64,000 nt of DNA from VFKI01 sp033762075. Lineage in GTDB: Bacteria; Pseudomonadota; Gammaproteobacteria; DSM-16500. The position numbers were made by a program, and so were the translations under genes. The stretch lies in assembly GCA_033762075.1 (NCBI GenBank), contig JANRLY010000040.1, positions 50,372-114,371 of the forward strand, read 5' to 3'. The notes beneath the pieces were generated by a model, which was not told the DNA's origin, ran no database searches, and saw only the letters and a list, made by a program, of their open reading frames with translations. Positions within the stretch are counted from its first letter, which is position 1, and every line of letters begins with the position of its first letter. Positions 17,843-28,080 of this stretch are shown here, piece after piece.

Positions 17843-18250
17843 TTGGACAACGCTCATCTCAAAAAAGCAGGCCTTAAAGTCACTTTACCACGCGTTCGGG
17901 TCTTGCAAATCCTTGAAAGTACGCCAGATCATCATCTTAGCGCTGAGGATGTTTATCGCGTTTTAGTGGAGGCGGGAGAAGAAATCGGTTTGGCAACTAT
18001 TTACCGTGTCTTGACCCAATTCGAAGAAGCAGGCTTGGTTGTGCGCCATCATTTCGAGGGCGGGCATTCTGTTTTTGAATTGGATCATGGTATGCACCAT
18101 GATCATTTAGTTTGTGTAAAATGTAATAAGGTCGAAGAATTTGTCGACGAAGTCATTGAGGCTCGTCAACGCCATGTTGCAGAACAAGCGGGTTATAAAA
18201 TGACAGACCATAGTTTGAATATTTACGGCTTCTGTAAAAACTGTCGTTGA
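17843..18250 (+). CDS. fur: Ferric uptake regulator Fur
   Basis: This 135-residue Fe2+-responsive repressor begins at TTG, which follows AGGAG by five bases; there is no in-frame ATG nearby. The winged helix contains TLPRVRVLQILE and GLATIYRVLTQFEEAGLV. The metal sites are HHFEGG, HHDHLVCVKC and the C-terminal CKNC, so both structural zinc cysteine pairs are present. bamE lies upstream on the other strand and a GGDEF gene follows 25 bases later. Confidence 0.97.
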   Translation: MDNAHLKKAGLKVTLPRVRVLQILESTPDHHLSAEDVYRVLVEAGEEIGLATIYRVLTQFEEAGLVVRHHFEGGHSVFELDHGMHHDHLVCVKCNKVEEFVDEVIEARQRHVAEQAGYKMTDHSLNIYGFCKNCR

Positions 18251-18275
18251 AGGATCATGCAAAGGAGTGTAATGA

Positions 18276-19481
18276 ATGGATCAAACAATTCATGTCCGCG
18301 AAGAATCTCGCAAAGTCTTATCCTCTCTTTTAAAACATGTTTACATGCAAGGCCATCTTGCAATAGCAACATCATTGTTTTGCGCAGTGATTGTTTTTGC
18401 GGGCCTTTTCCATTTTCATCATAGTAATATTCCCTTATACCTGTGGTCCCTTATTTATTTGATCATTGCAGCATTTAGAATGATGATATTTAGTTCGTAT
18501 AAAATAAATCATCAGATGTTCAAATTAAAAACCTGGTATTACTTATATATTCTTGGGTCTTTTCTGGGCGGCCTCTCATGGGGCATTGTGGGAATGTTTC
18601 TTTTTTCAGATGCGACGACGGTGCAGCAAACGTTGATTATTTTAATGATAGCGGGCGTGACTGCAGGTGCTGTACCCTTATCTGCTGCTATTCCATCTGC
18701 GGCTATTTTATTTTTATTAGCTGCTATTGTGCCGATGATATATACGATTGCTCAAGTCGACAATAGGGCTTACTTTTTATTTGATATCGCAGTGCCAATT
18801 TATTTAGGCTATAACATCATTCTTGTCACGAGGACACATCAGCTCATTAAAAATTCAATTCTATTAAAATTTGAAAATGATACCTTGCTAAATAATCTTG
18901 AAATCAGTAATAAAAAATTATCACGCGCGGCGACGCATGATCCTTTAACTCATGTGGCTAATCGCAGATTATTTGAAAAAACACTCATAAAATCGATTCG
19001 AGATGCTCGTATACAACAAGCAAAATTGACATTATTTTATATCGATTTAGATAATTTTAAATTCATTAATGATCACTACGGCCATCATGCGGGTGATCAT
19101 GTCTTGTTAGTTGTGATAGGGCGTCTGAAAAACTTTTTTCGTAAAAATGATGTCATTGCACGTATTGGAGGAGATGAGCTTGCAGTGATTATTGGTAGTG
19201 CAAATGAAACTAACGAAATTAAATCTATCGCAGGCAGAATTTGTCAGCTGATTGGGATGCCAATTGAATTTAACCAAGTCAAATTAACAGTGACGTCAAG
19301 TATAGGTATTGCCATTTATCCAAATGATGGTGAGGATGAGAATGTATTACTGAATGCTGCAGATAGGCGTATGTATATCGCCAAAGAACAAGGAGGAAAT
19401 AGTTTTTATTACGAAGAAACTACACCGCCACCCATGTCTCCCAAGCAGGCACCATTGGAAAATAGAGACCACAATGAATAG
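18276..19481 (+). CDS. Membrane diguanylate cyclase candidate (GGDEL)
   Basis: This 401-residue protein has an N-terminal membrane part of about six or seven hydrophobic segments (residues about 25-190), a short coiled linker, and a C-terminal GGDEF domain with THDPLTHVANRRLFE, LFYIDLDNFKFINDHYGHHAGD and RIGGDELAVI. The signature reads GGDEL rather than GGDEF; the catalytic acidic residues remain. An RKND inhibitory site precedes it by five residues, as expected for feedback inhibition by c-di-GMP. Activity is therefore plausible but unproven. AGGAG precedes the ATG. The last 62 bases overlap the convergent helicase gene. Confidence 0.88.
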   Translation: MDQTIHVREESRKVLSSLLKHVYMQGHLAIATSLFCAVIVFAGLFHFHHSNIPLYLWSLIYLIIAAFRMMIFSSYKINHQMFKLKTWYYLYILGSFLGGLSWGIVGMFLFSDATTVQQTLIILMIAGVTAGAVPLSAAIPSAAILFLLAAIVPMIYTIAQVDNRAYFLFDIAVPIYLGYNIILVTRTHQLIKNSILLKFENDTLLNNLEISNKKLSRAATHDPLTHVANRRLFEKTLIKSIRDARIQQAKLTLFYIDLDNFKFINDHYGHHAGDHVLLVVIGRLKNFFRKNDVIARIGGDELAVIIGSANETNEIKSIAGRICQLIGMPIEFNQVKLTVTSSIGIAIYPNDGEDENVLLNAADRRMYIAKEQGGNSFYYEETTPPPMSPKQAPLENRDHNE

Positions 19482-22400
19482 GTCTTTCTTCTAATGCGCG
19501 GAAAGCCATAGCATATTGTTGTAATTGTTTTTCATATTTTTTTCTTTCATACGGGATAAATTTTTCGAGTGATTCCGTCGCAATCGACGTTTTAAAATCA
19601 ATAATCCAACGCACACCTTTTTCATCGATAAAAGTTCTATCCACAATGCATTGCATCGGTTGCTGATCGATGAAGGTGCTTAAGCGATATTCTGATTGGG
19701 CACATTGATGCGGAGAAATAATCCAGCGCCCAATTTTATCATTTAATATATTTTGAATGGCGATAAAAATTTTCTTAATCATTTCTTTCCTCTGAAGCGA
19801 AGAAATACCTAAATGAATAAAAGAATTTTCTAACCATTGGTGCTTGATGGTGTCAGCTTGTTGAGTCCACCAATCTGTGCCTTGTTGACATAATTGTTGA
19901 ATGATTTGATGTGTGAGAGTCCCTAGGTGCCGGGCAGTCATATCTGGCAACATAAAACCCGTGTTGGATTGATGAAAAGCCGCTTCTTGATTGTTATACA
20001 CGGCAGTGACAGGATTTTTCCATTCAATTGATAATCTTTGTAAGGGATGCTTTTCAGTTTCAGAAGAAATATTGATCTCTTCATTGTGAATCGGTGTCTG
20101 AAACACAGCTGAATGATTGATTGCGGGCCAGAGTTTACTGAGTAAGCTACCATTGGCAACTTTGCCTTCCGAGGGTTGATCAAATAAAACAATGAGATTT
20201 TTTTTGGCGCGCGTCACTGCTACATAAAGCAAGCGAGATTTTTCATGCTCACTGCGGCACTCATTTTGTTTGCGAATATACTCATAAACTGAATCAGGCT
20301 CAGCGTCACTCGCTTGAATCGGTGCCATCATAAATGCGCTTTCTTTGTCGAGTGTTGTGCGTTCCATCCAAGCAAGTAATTCTCGGTCATTGCGTGTAGT
20401 TTGTTTTTCTAAATGCGGCAGAATAACAGTATCGAATTCTAATCCTTTTGAATTATGGATTGTCATAATTTGCAAACGTTCATCTGCGTCTGTGTGTGGT
20501 GCAGCATAGAGGGTTGTCATCCACTGCTCGAGAAGGTCTGCATTAATTCGCTGAGTAGAAAGTAATTTTTTCCGTAAAAAGTGAAAATAGGTTTTGCTAT
20601 CCTGCAAATCATTGTACGCTGCAACACATGCGGGTCCACCTAATAGGTGCCAAGTATTTTCAACAAGATCAGCAAGCGGTGCACGATCGCGTAATGAAAG
20701 TGCGTGAGATAAAATTGGCATCACACGTTGTACACGTTTTTTTGCATCAAGACTCAGTGTAGAAACAACGCTATCAGATTGTAATGGCTGCCAAAGCGGT
20801 GCGCGCGCATTTTTGGCTGCAATTTTTAATAAATCTGCAAGTAACAGTCCGCACCAGGGTGCACGTAAAATAGCGAGCCACGCAATACGATCGGCTGGGT
20901 CCAAGATTGCGCGTGTGAGCGCAAGTAAATCTTGAATTACGGGCCGTTCACTTAATGGATCAATATCAATTGCTCGATAAGACAATCCCGCTTGACGTAA
21001 AGCAGGGATAATGTCATTAAGATGCGTGCGTGAACGCACTAAAATGGCAATGATTTCCTCAGGATTTTTCTCGCGATATTCGCGAATGATTTCAACAATT
21101 CTTTGACCCTGCCAAGCATTTTTCTCAGGCTGCTCTGAAATTAATGTGACTGCAGAATTTGTTGTTGCTGTTTGATTGGCAGCATAACTAGGGCTGTAAG
21201 AAATTGCAGCATTGGCGATCTGATCTTCAGTGGGAAAAATAGTAGGGAAGTGTGCATTCACCCAATCAATAATAGGTAGTGTTGATCTAAAGTTGACGGC
21301 CAATACTAAGGATTCTAATTTAAGGTGGCCAATTCCTTGTTGTTTCGCGCGAATAAACAATCCTACTTCAGCTTCGCGAAATAAATAAATAGACTGCATA
21401 GGGTCGCCGACTAAAAAAAGCGTTCGACCATCATTTTTTTCCCAACCGGTGATTAATTTTTCGAGCAAACGAAATTGACTGTTTGAGGTATCTTGAAATT
21501 CATCAACTAATAGATGTTTAATTTGGTGGTCTAATGCTAATGTTAAATCAGTGGGTGCATCTTCAGTGCCTAATGCATTCAGAGCAGCCAACGCATTTTC
21601 AGTATAATCCATTTTACCTTGTTCAGAAAATGTCATTTTAAGTTGTGCGACAGTGATTCTGAGAATTTTATGCAATGCCGAAAGTAATTCCCATTGTTGA
21701 TCTGAATATGTCGGTTCAGGCGCTTGTCTGAGTTCAATTAAAGCGTGAAAAAAATTGTCGTAGCGAGAGATATCATCCATCCATGCAAGCATGCGTTGTT
21801 TCATCTCAGCATGAGTTTTATCTGCAGGAAATCCCGTATTCTTATCGAATCGTTTTCGCCAACTATCACTCATGGTTAAGACTAACTCAGCGATAGCAAG
21901 CCAAATTGTTTTATCTGCTAATTGCGTGCCGGGAAGCGTCGTTAGTGTGGCGCACCGTGTGATCGGAGAACTGGATTGCATCAATGACAATTGCTCAGCT
22001 GCAAATCGTGCCAATGTGATAAATTCTTCGGAAAGATCTTTAGGAAAAGAATGATGCAGTTTGTTCAACACATCTAAGTTGATTTCTTTAAGCTGTTGCT
22101 CGCAGTGTTGTCTGAGATGGGGATTGTTTGCGTTTCGAATTAAATCGGGTAGCCATTGATCACGTCGAGCTAACAAACTTTTTAATAATGAAGTGACTTT
22201 TTCAAGATCGTTGTCGCGATGTATTAATAAAGTGGCAATAGCATCTGACCAAGCTAAATCTTCTTCGAGATGCGATAGCATTTCACACACTGCGGCATGG
22301 TAAAGCGTGTCTGCTTCATCAGTGAGTTCAGGGGATGCGCCAAATTGCGAGAGAATGGGTAGTTGACGTGTCAAACTATTATTGAAAGCATCGATTGTTT

Positions 22401-22752
22401 GAATGCGTAAGCGATTCGGGTTGGCGAGTAATTGCCAATGATATTTATCATCTTGTGCTAGCACGCGACGTGCTAAATCCCATGTGGTTTGCGCATGCGA
22501 TAACTCAGGTTTAGGAAAATCGCGAGCTTGTTTTAATGCATTAATGATGCGTGCGCGCATTTCTGCTGCTGCTTTGCGTGTGAAGGTCATTGCTAAAATT
22601 TCTTCGGGTTGCTTCACAATTCCTAGTAATAACAAAAATCGTTGCGTGAGTAATTCAGTTTTGCCTGACCCTGCTGGGGCTTGCACAATGAAAGATCCTC
22701 TGGGATCTAATGCGCGTGCGCGTTGATTGGCGTCATTTAAATGTGTGCTCAT
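19420..22752 (-). CDS. UvrD/RecB-type helicase with C-terminal nuclease, AddA-like
   Basis: This 1110-residue superfamily 1A helicase has Walker A APAGSGKTELLTQRFL near residue 25, MTFTRKAAAEM, DEE-box-like LLVDEFQDTSNSQF, FLVGDPMQSIYLFREA, the later motif MTIHNSKGLEFDTVILPHL and YVAVTRAKKNL. A C-terminal PD-(D/E)XK nuclease is visible (CIVDRTFIDEKGVRWIIDFK). With the next gene it should form an AddAB-like complex for double-strand break end resection. Its start overlaps the stop of the partner by four bases. Many Legionellales and other gammaproteobacteria carry this pair in place of, or beside, RecBCD; no recBCD genes lie in the window. Confidence 0.92.
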   Translation of the reverse strand: MSTHLNDANQRARALDPRGSFIVQAPAGSGKTELLTQRFLLLLGIVKQPEEILAMTFTRKAAAEMRARIINALKQARDFPKPELSHAQTTWDLARRVLAQDDKYHWQLLANPNRLRIQTIDAFNNSLTRQLPILSQFGASPELTDEADTLYHAAVCEMLSHLEEDLAWSDAIATLLIHRDNDLEKVTSLLKSLLARRDQWLPDLIRNANNPHLRQHCEQQLKEINLDVLNKLHHSFPKDLSEEFITLARFAAEQLSLMQSSSPITRCATLTTLPGTQLADKTIWLAIAELVLTMSDSWRKRFDKNTGFPADKTHAEMKQRMLAWMDDISRYDNFFHALIELRQAPEPTYSDQQWELLSALHKILRITVAQLKMTFSEQGKMDYTENALAALNALGTEDAPTDLTLALDHQIKHLLVDEFQDTSNSQFRLLEKLITGWEKNDGRTLFLVGDPMQSIYLFREAEVGLFIRAKQQGIGHLKLESLVLAVNFRSTLPIIDWVNAHFPTIFPTEDQIANAAISYSPSYAANQTATTNSAVTLISEQPEKNAWQGQRIVEIIREYREKNPEEIIAILVRSRTHLNDIIPALRQAGLSYRAIDIDPLSERPVIQDLLALTRAILDPADRIAWLAILRAPWCGLLLADLLKIAAKNARAPLWQPLQSDSVVSTLSLDAKKRVQRVMPILSHALSLRDRAPLADLVENTWHLLGGPACVAAYNDLQDSKTYFHFLRKKLLSTQRINADLLEQWMTTLYAAPHTDADERLQIMTIHNSKGLEFDTVILPHLEKQTTRNDRELLAWMERTTLDKESAFMMAPIQASDAEPDSVYEYIRKQNECRSEHEKSRLLYVAVTRAKKNLIVLFDQPSEGKVANGSLLSKLWPAINHSAVFQTPIHNEEINISSETEKHPLQRLSIEWKNPVTAVYNNQEAAFHQSNTGFMLPDMTARHLGTLTHQIIQQLCQQGTDWWTQQADTIKHQWLENSFIHLGISSLQRKEMIKKIFIAIQNILNDKIGRWIISPHQCAQSEYRLSTFIDQQPMQCIVDRTFIDEKGVRWIIDFKTSIATESLEKFIPYERKKYEKQLQQYAMAFRALEERPIHCGLYFPMVPAWETWVAV

Positions 22753-25397
22753 GTTACTCTCTCATGAATTCTGCAGAGCGATTGCAATTGACAAGTTTGG
22801 CATGTTTGCTGTCCGTATTTGGGATTGATACTCGCTATCCCCGTATAAAATTGATCAGCTAATTGTGTGAGCGTTTGTTGCCAAAAAGCGATTTGATTTT
22901 CCCAGGTGACAGTACCTTTCGTGATGGCATTTAGTGATTGAATGCCGGTAATCATAAAATCTTCTTTGCTGATACCGGTATAGCCAATCATCTCAGCATT
23001 TAATTTTGCAAAGGCAATCGCAGCAATGCGTGTGTCGCCACTGATTGCATATAAAGGTAATTGTGGCTCGTCAGGTCGCTCACCTAGCCAATTTTGCAGG
23101 CTATGATTTTTTCCAGTTTTATAATCAATGATCATCTGGGCTTGATCTTCAATTTCATCGATCCGATCGATGCGTAATTTGACGGGTATATTTCCTATCG
23201 TAGTTTGTAATTCTTTTTCGTAAGCTACAACTCGAAATGAAGGTCTATTTTTTTCGATTACAATATAACGATGCATTAAGTGGCTCAAACGTTGACATTC
23301 GAGTTGTAAATAACGCTCATGATTGACATCACGCTCAGTACAGAACAATATTGCTTTTTGAGTGCACTCTTTAATGAATTGATTCAAGTGTTCTTCACTT
23401 AAGCTCAATAACGTTTGAGAGTCTTGAATTTTTTGCCAAAAATATTCGAGTGCTTTATGTAAAATATTACCGCGATCCATCGCGCGTAATCCAATGCTAG
23501 GCATACTGACAGGCATTACATTGAGACGAATTTCAGCGAAGGCGCGAAAAGGACAAGCAGCTTGTTGTTTGAAAATGCGTGTACCGCCATGAATGGTTTC
23601 ATCTGATGTGATAGGTGGTGCCATTTCATCATCGATACATTCGATGGCTTGGGATTGAAAAATCATCGCATCTGTATCAACCTTATTCTGTAGCTGAAGT
23701 TCAGAGATTGAAAGAGAGGGAAGTGCCTCTAAAAAAACAGCGGGTCGTAGTATTTCATCTTCACGCTGTGTAGCGTGGCTAAAAATAACATGTTTCCCTG
23801 AATGTTTCAGTTGCATAAAAAGCTGCTGACAATATTCTAATTCACGTTCGGCAGAGGCGTGCGGCATTTTATATTTTTTTTGTATTTTAATAGGAATGAA
23901 TGGATTAGGGCGTGGCGGGAAAGGCCATTGTGTGTCATCTAGGCCCATCACCCAAAGATGCGTAAACGGTAAGCCTGCAGCTTCAAAAATGCCTGAAATT
24001 TGAATAGGTGCGTCAGGTGTTTTCGGTTGGAAAATTGCTTTTTCTGCCAAGTGCGTGAGATATTTTAAGGCTTCGTTTTGTGTAACCGCATCCAATATGC
24101 AATCGAACGTGGTCAACTCTGTGAGTAATTCTAACCAACGTTGTGTGATTTGATATTCTTCGCTGTTTAAACTTCGCTCCCCAGGCCAGCCCCATGTTTG
24201 TAATTGCTCTGCAAAAAAATGTGCCCAATCATGAAATGACATCGTGCGTTGCTGGGGTAATATGCATTGAACCACATTTTGTAATGTTTGAAATAATTTA
24301 GGGCAGGTTTTTTGTAAATCATATTTTCGATGCGATTGAGATAATTTCTCTAAGGAGATAGAAGAAATATTTGCATCACGTAGAGACATTGAAAACGCAG
24401 CACGGGATAATTTTTCTCGTTCGGCGCTGGCTAAAAAAGGGGAGAAGAGTAATGTTTGTAATAGCTCAGCGGAAAGACTATTGCTCTGAAAACGTAATAA
24501 TTGTAATGCGACACGAATGAGCGGTAATGTCGCAAGTGATCTTCCGGCAGAAATATTAAATGGTAAATGGATATGATCCATCGTGGTTGTGCCGGGCTCG
24601 CTAAAAGTTTCCCGAAAAATGCGTAAGACCATTTCACGGGAATGCTCAAGCGTTGGGATTACGCAGCCGATGAAGCTATTTTGTTTTTTTTCTTTTTCGT
24701 AAATGGATTTTGCCCAGGCAGCCATGGTGCGAATTTCAGATTCATCATCTTGGCAACGGAGTTGATAGGTAGAGACATTCGTTTGATGCGCATCTTGTAA
24801 AACCACGTTACATTTTTGTTGGATTAAATCAAATAAAAATTGCTGCTGCGGTGAAATCTCAGTAAAACCATACAGAATGATTTTATCTGGCAATGGAATC
24901 AATTGTTGCTGAATTTTTTCTGCGAGTTGATCAGGGAGGCTCGCTGCGTCTATCCAATGATTTTCAGTTAATTGTTGTTGAAAAGTAAATGCCCATCGTT
25001 GAAATGCTTGGCAATCCTCTGTGACATTCAAGGTGTCATTTTGATAATCAATGCGCCATGATTTTAACAATCCCCATGCTTTACGTGCAGTATCTGCTGT
25101 CTGAGCAATTTGAAGCAATTGTTCTCCCTCGTGGGATTGGGCTAACACTTTTTTCCAGAGTGCAGTTTCTTGTTGTGAAGATAATAAAATCGGATGATGC
25201 GCGATTGATCGTAGGGTAAATTCATCCCATAAACGTCGTAACCAGCTTTGGATCGGTAAAATATCTGGGGTTTCCCAAGTGAATTGATTTTTTTTAGAGT
25301 GCTGATTATGATCGTGTTTGATCAATATCGCAGATAAACGACGATTCGGCGTGAGTACAGTAGTTTTAGGAGGTAGGTTGTCAATAAAATGGGGCAC
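22749..25397 (-). CDS. AddB-like nuclease, TIGR03623-type DNA repair protein
   Basis: This 882-residue protein has a degenerate helicase-like N-terminal part (TVLTPNRRLSAIL; LYGFTEISPQQQFLF) and a C-terminal Cas4/AddB-type nuclease with KLRIDRIDEI and MIIDYKTGK. Four cysteines typical of an Fe-S cluster are present: AACPFRAFAE and C-x2-C-x5-C in the last 25 residues (CQTCQLQSLC). It is upstream of, and overlaps, the AddA-like helicase. The predicted job is DNA end processing in recombination repair. Sequence identity to true AddB is low, so the name is given by architecture. Confidence 0.88.
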   Translation of the reverse strand: MPHFIDNLPPKTTVLTPNRRLSAILIKHDHNQHSKKNQFTWETPDILPIQSWLRRLWDEFTLRSIAHHPILLSSQQETALWKKVLAQSHEGEQLLQIAQTADTARKAWGLLKSWRIDYQNDTLNVTEDCQAFQRWAFTFQQQLTENHWIDAASLPDQLAEKIQQQLIPLPDKIILYGFTEISPQQQFLFDLIQQKCNVVLQDAHQTNVSTYQLRCQDDESEIRTMAAWAKSIYEKEKKQNSFIGCVIPTLEHSREMVLRIFRETFSEPGTTTMDHIHLPFNISAGRSLATLPLIRVALQLLRFQSNSLSAELLQTLLFSPFLASAEREKLSRAAFSMSLRDANISSISLEKLSQSHRKYDLQKTCPKLFQTLQNVVQCILPQQRTMSFHDWAHFFAEQLQTWGWPGERSLNSEEYQITQRWLELLTELTTFDCILDAVTQNEALKYLTHLAEKAIFQPKTPDAPIQISGIFEAAGLPFTHLWVMGLDDTQWPFPPRPNPFIPIKIQKKYKMPHASAERELEYCQQLFMQLKHSGKHVIFSHATQREDEILRPAVFLEALPSLSISELQLQNKVDTDAMIFQSQAIECIDDEMAPPITSDETIHGGTRIFKQQAACPFRAFAEIRLNVMPVSMPSIGLRAMDRGNILHKALEYFWQKIQDSQTLLSLSEEHLNQFIKECTQKAILFCTERDVNHERYLQLECQRLSHLMHRYIVIEKNRPSFRVVAYEKELQTTIGNIPVKLRIDRIDEIEDQAQMIIDYKTGKNHSLQNWLGERPDEPQLPLYAISGDTRIAAIAFAKLNAEMIGYTGISKEDFMITGIQSLNAITKGTVTWENQIAFWQQTLTQLADQFYTGIASINPKYGQQTCQTCQLQSLCRIHERVT

Positions 25398-25406
25398 GCT
25401 TTTTCT

Positions 25407-26759
25407 CTACAATTCAGATGGAAATGTAATGTTAAAAATAAGTCCTGAGTGTGTTTCGGGTGCTTCCAGTGTGATGGTGGCATGATGTAGTGTAGCGATT
25501 TGACGTACGATGGCAAGACCTAATCCACTGCCTTGAGACTCTGAGCCTAAGATTCTGTAAAATCGACTGAATACACTATGACGAAGTTCTTCCGGAATCC
25601 CTGGTCCTGTATCAGTAACTTGCAAAACGATATTATCTGCTTGATTGAAAATGGCAATTTCTATGATGCCACCGCGAGGGGTATAGCGTATCGCATTATC
25701 AACAATGTTTCTGACTAAGATGCTTAGCGAAATTTCATTGCCTAAGATAGTAGTATGTCGAGGGGAATTTGACATCGTGATGGTGATATTTTTTTCGAGT
25801 GCAGCAGGCACCAGTAAGGCAACAATTTCTGTCACAATCTGCTGTAAGTCAATACGGTGTATATCATTGAGCTGTTCTTCGTGATCCAATCGGCTTAAAG
25901 TTAATAATTGTGTGACAGTGTGTGAGCTACGATCGACGCCTTGAATAACCTTTTCTAAAGCAAGTTGTTTGGCTACAGGATCTGTTTCACGCATCGCAAC
26001 TTGCGCTTGCGCTTTGATTGCTGCGAGTGGTGTTCGTAATTCATGTGCAGCATCACCAGCAAAACGCTTATCTCTTTCAAAGGCATGTTTTAAGCGTAAA
26101 AATAATCGATTTAATTCATTGACCAGAGGTTGAATTTCCACGGGAACATTTTTTGCTATTAGTGGCTCAAGATTCGTTGAGGCGCGATTAGAGATTTCAT
26201 TCGCGACATGGGTCACTGAGCGTAATGCAAGCGTGATAATTAACCAAATTAAAATTCCAAACAAAGGATAAGTAAATACTAAGATGTAAATATTATTGCG
26301 CGCAATATTATCCACTAATTGATCGCGAATATTGTAACGTTCGGCTACTATGATTTTGTCGCCGGTGACCGGGTCATAATTAGCAAAAGTGCGCCATAAT
26401 GTTTTGTCAATATAAGTGTCACTAAAACCATTTTTTATATTTTTTATTTGTTTTCCTGCAAGTGAATTTGCGTAAAATAATAAAGTTCCTGTTGATGAAT
26501 ATACTTGAAAAAATATATTGCTTTGTTCATTGTTTTCGAATTCGAATGAAGTGCGAATTTCGGTTTGCGCAGCAGAGTTATTTTTTGCAAGGCGTGTAAT
26601 AATTCTAATGAATGAAAAATTTTTGATTAAGTGTTCATCCATGTGAGGTTGAAGAATTCTTTGATCTAATAAAAAATTACCAACAGCCGTGATCGAAGAA
26701 GCAATCGTAATGCTAACCAACAAGCTCACTAATAAAAACTGGCGGATGGAATGTATCAT
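25407..26759 (-). CDS. Sensor histidine kinase, QseC/PmrB-like
   Basis: This 450-residue inner membrane kinase has two membrane segments (about residues 8-28 and 158-180) enclosing a periplasmic domain of roughly 130 residues, then a HAMP-like linker. The H box is AAHELRTPLAAIKAQAQVAM, the N box NIVDNAIRYTPRGG, and the ATP lid DTGPGIPEE and GSGLGLAIVRQI. It overlaps the response regulator gene by four bases (ATGA), so they form one system. The signal is unknown; QseC/PmrB relatives sense cations, antimicrobial peptides or autoinducers. Confidence 0.93.
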   Translation of the reverse strand: MIHSIRQFLLVSLLVSITIASSITAVGNFLLDQRILQPHMDEHLIKNFSFIRIITRLAKNNSAAQTEIRTSFEFENNEQSNIFFQVYSSTGTLLFYANSLAGKQIKNIKNGFSDTYIDKTLWRTFANYDPVTGDKIIVAERYNIRDQLVDNIARNNIYILVFTYPLFGILIWLIITLALRSVTHVANEISNRASTNLEPLIAKNVPVEIQPLVNELNRLFLRLKHAFERDKRFAGDAAHELRTPLAAIKAQAQVAMRETDPVAKQLALEKVIQGVDRSSHTVTQLLTLSRLDHEEQLNDIHRIDLQQIVTEIVALLVPAALEKNITITMSNSPRHTTILGNEISLSILVRNIVDNAIRYTPRGGIIEIAIFNQADNIVLQVTDTGPGIPEELRHSVFSRFYRILGSESQGSGLGLAIVRQIATLHHATITLEAPETHSGLIFNITFPSEL

Positions 26760-27427
26760 TTTTTATCTTTGCTCTTGTCAATGATATAACCAATACCGCG
26801 AATAGTATGAATGACATCTGGCCCTAATTTTTTGCGTAAGTTATGGATATGCACTTCCAGGGCATTACTGTCGACGTCTTCACCCCAGCCGTACAAGGAT
26901 TGTGTTAAATTTTCACGTGAAAGTACGCGCCCTGCATTTTCGAGTAATTTATGTAAGAGGGAAAATTCTCGGCGTGAAATACTGATGGATTCGCCATTAA
27001 TTGTCACGGTATGTGCGGCGGGATCAAGAGTAATATTATCGTGAGCTAAGATTGGTTCGGCCCGTGCCGAAAATCTTCGCTGGAGGGCGCGCAGACGTGC
27101 ACATAATTCATCGATATCGACGGGTTTAGTCAGATAGTCATCGGCGCCATTATCGAGACCTTTCACCCGATCTTCAATGGATTCACGTGCAGTCAAAATG
27201 AGTACAGGCATGGTGAGTCCTAGTGCCCGCAAATTTTGTAAAACGGTCAGTCCTTCCATGCGTGGGAGACCTAAGTCGAGTACGACAATGTCAAAAATCT
27301 CTGTTTTGAGAGCTTGATTAGCAGAAGCACCGTCTTTGAGCCAGTCAACAGTATATCGGGCTTGAACTAAGCCTTTTCTTAGACCATCACCTAAGAGTTC
27401 ATCATCTTCTACTAATAGCACTCGCAT
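26756..27427 (-). CDS. OmpR-family response regulator, QseB/PmrA-like
   Basis: This 223-residue regulator has a receiver domain (phosphoacceptor D51 in VVLDLGLP, acidic pair E7-D8-D9, K in LTKPVD) and a winged-helix DNA-binding domain (ISRREFSLLHKLLENAGRVL; ALEVHIHNLRKKLG; IRGIGYII). I chose the ATG at 27427, which follows AGGA; the frame runs open to 27544 without a better site. It is transcribed with the kinase downstream. The 284-base gap to the next gene on the right must hold its promoter and that of the divergent CheB-like gene. Confidence 0.94.
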   Translation of the reverse strand: MRVLLVEDDELLGDGLRKGLVQARYTVDWLKDGASANQALKTEIFDIVVLDLGLPRMEGLTVLQNLRALGLTMPVLILTARESIEDRVKGLDNGADDYLTKPVDIDELCARLRALQRRFSARAEPILAHDNITLDPAAHTVTINGESISISRREFSLLHKLLENAGRVLSRENLTQSLYGWGEDVDSNALEVHIHNLRKKLGPDVIHTIRGIGYIIDKSKDKK

Positions 27428-27711
27428 AAAAGAATCCTTTTTGATTGAGTGACAAGGGCTCAAACGATTAATGATTTCATTAAGTATAGCAAATTTATAA
27501 AGAAAACCACGCAGAAATGACGGAGCAGCTTTAGTGCACAACAATGATTTAGAATTGTAATTTTTCGCGTGACTTAGGGTTTACCCTGATATTTGAATGG
27601 GATCGCTATTGTAGATGAAATTCCTTCGTTGATTTTTGTTTTCGATACGCATATATTTGCTGCTGGTTAAAATTTGGCAATTCTTCACTGTGTATTTAAA
27701 GGATTATTTGA

Positions 27712-28080
27712 ATGGCATTGACAAAAAAGGACTCTAAAAAGAAAAGTAGGCTTCAGCCTTTAAAGAAACAACCGGTTATAAAGCCAATCAAAATAAAAAG
27801 TATATCTGATGATTTTCCTATCGTAGGAATAGGTGCCTCTGCTGGAGGGCTTGAAGCCATTCAGGAATTTTTTACACATGTTCCGAAAAAGAGTGGCATG
27901 GCTTACATTGTTGTGACGCATCTTGATCCTAATCATACTAGTATGATGCCGGAATTAATAAAAAGTCATACTGAGGCACATGTTGTCACAATTGTAGATG
28001 ACATGGAAGTTTTACCAGATACAATTTATATCATCCCTCCACGAAAAAATCTTTTAATTAGAAATGGCTTTTATGCTTAG
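27712..28080 (+). pseudogene. CheB methylesterase domain, N-terminal fragment (frameshifted)
   Basis: This 122-residue piece carries the first half of a CheB domain after a basic N-terminal tail: IVGIGASAGGLEAI (active Ser43) and VVTHLDPNH (active His70). It ends in TAG just after NLLIRNGFYA, in the middle of the domain. The other half, including the third catalytic residue, continues in a different frame from 28080. A single missing T near 28076 would restore one continuous protein (GCT-TTA-GTG in place of GCT-TAG-TG). So this is a frameshifted CheB-CheR gene, a programmed frameshift, or a sequencing error. Confidence 0.85.

Noticed and set aside
19420..25397. RecBCD or an anti-phage defence pair
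   Set aside because: Helicase and nuclease domain order and the C-terminal Fe-S cysteines fit an AddAB-like repair complex; no other defence genes are present.
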